Shown: in pieces, positions 6,901 through 7,373 of the stretch
Position numbering within the stretch: position 1 is the first letter of the stretch
How the letters are laid out: each line of letters begins with the position of its first letter
Assembly (NCBI GenBank): GCA_024400895.1
Contig: JAKSMA010000120.1
Span: 1 to 7,373, forward strand
DNA from: Muribaculaceae bacterium
Lineage (GTDB): Bacteria; Bacteroidota; Bacteroidia; Bacteroidales; Muribaculaceae
Length of the DNA: 7,373 nt
Reading direction: 5' to 3'
Program-made: the position numbers and the translations under genes
Notes under the pieces: generated by a model
Told to the model about the DNA's origin: nothing
Seen by the model: the letters and a program-made list of their open reading frames with translations, nothing else
The model's database searches: none

Positions 6901-7373
6901 TGTGAAGAATGTGAATATCGGCAAGGGATGTCTGTTCGACTGTTTCAGCTACGGTGGTGCCATTGCCGGCTCAAGCACTGGTTTGATTGAAAACTGTGCA
7001 AACTTTGGTACCGTGAAGGTTTACTTCTCGCAAGCTGGCGGTATAGTGGGCGATTTGAAAGCCAAGGGTGTGGTTCGCAACTGCTTCAATGGCGGTAACG
7101 TTTACTGCGGTTACACTTATGCTGGTGGTATTGCCGGTAAGAGTGCTTCTGCCTTGATTGAAAATTGCCAGAATGCTGGTGATGTGGCTGCCAAGTTCCT
7201 CAACCCTTATCAACCCGAAGGTAAGCAGTATGCTGCCGGTGGTATCGTGGGTAATGCTGCAGCAGGTACCGAAATGGTGAATGTGCTCAATTCTGGTAAG
7301 GTAAGTTCTAACAAGCAAGTGGGTGGTATCGTAGGCGTTCAGGCTGCCACTGCCGCTGCTCCAACCAAGGTGG
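3920..7373 (+). CDS. Large secreted GLUG-repeat surface protein (5' part; runs off the window)
   Basis: The frame is open from the ATG at 3920 to the window edge (1151 codons and one base), so the C-terminus, including any anchor or sorting signal, is not seen. Residues 1-22 form a Sec signal peptide with an ARA cleavage motif before Q23; C13 lacks a lipobox context. Residues 23-370 are an unrecognised, beta-rich N-terminal region. Two modules follow, opening with the related signatures FEGEGTAESP (373) and FEGNGTAENP (877), 504 residues apart. Each leads into about 30-residue repeats of the GLUG type ([AVIL]GG-x-[AV]G ... I-x-NC): nine in the first module (476-747) and at least six in the second (from 982). 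Module 1 closes with a WTVEAGVYPTLK cap (773-784), then a spacer beta domain to 874. GLUG proteins are predicted beta-helical surface or adhesin-like proteins in Bacteroidales; the ligand here is unknown. The start is supported by the signal peptide and promoter. Confidence 0.9.
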   Translation, partial: MGKKFIFLLSLVCASYTSYARAQEAPAKANVATFTSGPVALTQEAENTSKMVLEKGGAVVLGEAPEAEQSVRPWRAPQKAANTTIASLVGQKTLMAKRTSGLIPAYNVEVTKVADDSVMISPFLFTDVVLKAKVDEATGEITFPAQTVTVIDGNIVKLCKYNTKTGAYSDTDDVKGSVADGDIFMEDAFGFFVTEGPNKGAYLTNSLNKYAVVVTPNANIANKKVTYGGDGSMTTANRTVSDETAGGYVYQVSSNKARVLHVPAANVGYTDLLLTLNPGGTVSIDPQTLYAVSPYGDVNCYPFTESTDASGAITVSAQVISPVNATYTQGKISWKKWLQAAYGTYKVIMGMYDGTTITTAASLTFPAKPAMDFEGEGTAESPYLIKTPKDLATLAYLSKKDASVRSASSTTTVNGVVYKGVFTGKYFKLANDIDMAGTKEAVEPISSNDYMFDGVFDGDNHTISNFTIENFAYDFCGLFAAVGNKGEVKNLNMANAYVSSLGYNVGAVVGRNFGKIENVTLESPRVVAAEGYYVGGVVGNSYGPINNVKVDKAVVSAQGYTGAVSGAVYGSMTNTQATGSVSGSGKQVFIGGLAGLVNKYAVELPDAVVDNCSFSGTVTGANNEVAIGGLIGTFGNGSLTNCATSATVMGISSVACYVGGLTGSIYHATVNNCYSTGFVSNPNTPHCGGLVGKSSEYNESSGGSVITNCYSSAMLSTGSTSSTRGLVGTPTYITIGSGCYYDAQIAGLEADNAKSTAELTSGNAPEGFSADAWTVEAGVYPTLKSLSADFKAASSAALVLNASDNVNQVKNNFTYSTANDVVWNGVRNRQYTTDGGYAYKFNNGVGELNWEQYTDTVYVSKGDVRKYVILNIAPMPFEGNGTAENPWIIRTKQDLKDFSHISNAASISFDGKFLKQVANIDCEGDTIVPICKDKSATFAFLGTYDGGGFTIDNMVVSSVEFYDETSTTPGNVNPKSENSYYYAGLFANVGTTGVVKNVNIGKGCLFDCFSYGGAIAGSSTGLIENCANFGTVKVYFSQAGGIVGDLKAKGVVRNCFNGGNVYCGYTYAGGIAGKSASALIENCQNAGDVAAKFLNPYQPEGKQYAAGGIVGNAAAGTEMVNVLNSGKVSSNKQVGGIVGVQAATAAAPTKV
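5345..6160 (+). repeat. GLUG repeat array, module 1 (nine repeats)
   Basis: Residues 476-747 hold nine imperfect repeats, recognisable by their openings: CGLFAAVG, VGAVVG, VGGVVG, TGAVSG, IGGLAG, IGGLIG, VGGLTG, CGGLVG and RGLVG. The last five carry a cysteine in the closing turn (612, 642, 673, 709, 739), mostly in an NC pair; the first four do not. The repeats are diverged at DNA level, so they are old rather than a recent tandem expansion. Confidence 0.8.
6863..7373 (+). repeat. GLUG repeat array, module 2 (at least six repeats, truncated by the window)
   Basis: From residue 982 the openings are YAGLFANVG, GGAIAG, GGIVG, GGIAG, GGIVG and GGIVG. NC cysteines fall at residues 1026, 1055 and 1083. 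The array is still running at the window edge, so the repeat number is a minimum. Confidence 0.78.

Noticed and set aside
5141..7318. Minus-strand open frames of 70-179 codons within the GLUG gene
   Set aside because: They are antisense to a continuous, repeat-structured coding frame, have His/Thr-rich composition and no recognisable family; they are shadows.

Overview
This window looks like Bacteroidales DNA, most likely from a Prevotella- or Muribaculaceae-type gut commensal. The lines of evidence are a multi-domain GH13 amylase with starch-binding modules and a terminal dockerin-like pair, a large GLUG-repeat surface protein, no Shine-Dalgarno sequence before either start codon, and a match to the Bacteroidetes -7 promoter box. 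The taxonomic call is inference; there is no rRNA or other marker gene here.

Layout. Positions 1-48 may be the last 15 codons of a plus-strand gene. Positions 49-341 are non-coding and hold a strong minus-strand terminator (138-179) and a 32-bp hairpin-forming repeat (232-263). A second copy of that repeat (326-357) overlaps the end of the next gene and places its stop codon in the hairpin loop. Positions 342-3554 (minus strand) are one intact gene for a 1070-residue secreted alpha-amylase-family enzyme: signal peptide, GH13 catalytic domain, domain C, acidic linker, CBM26-like module, chitobiase-C-terminal-like beta domain, a second CBM26-like module, and a dockerin type I-like pair of calcium loops. 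Positions 3555-3919 are a divergent intergenic region with a LacI/PurR-type palindrome, helically spaced A-tracts and a Bacteroidetes-type promoter facing the plus-strand gene. From 3920 to the end of the window runs the 5' part of a large secreted protein (1151 codons visible, no stop reached) with two GLUG-type beta-helix modules.

How the parts may work together. The amylase would cut starch or glycogen-like alpha-glucans outside the cytoplasm, held on the substrate by its two binding modules. The repeat protein is probably displayed on the surface and may bind a ligand or another surface. The two genes are transcribed divergently from a 365-bp region; shared control is possible but unproven. 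No SusC/SusD pair, regulator gene, cohesin or scaffoldin is visible, so this is not a complete polysaccharide-utilisation locus as seen here. No CRISPR array, transposase, tRNA or rRNA was seen.
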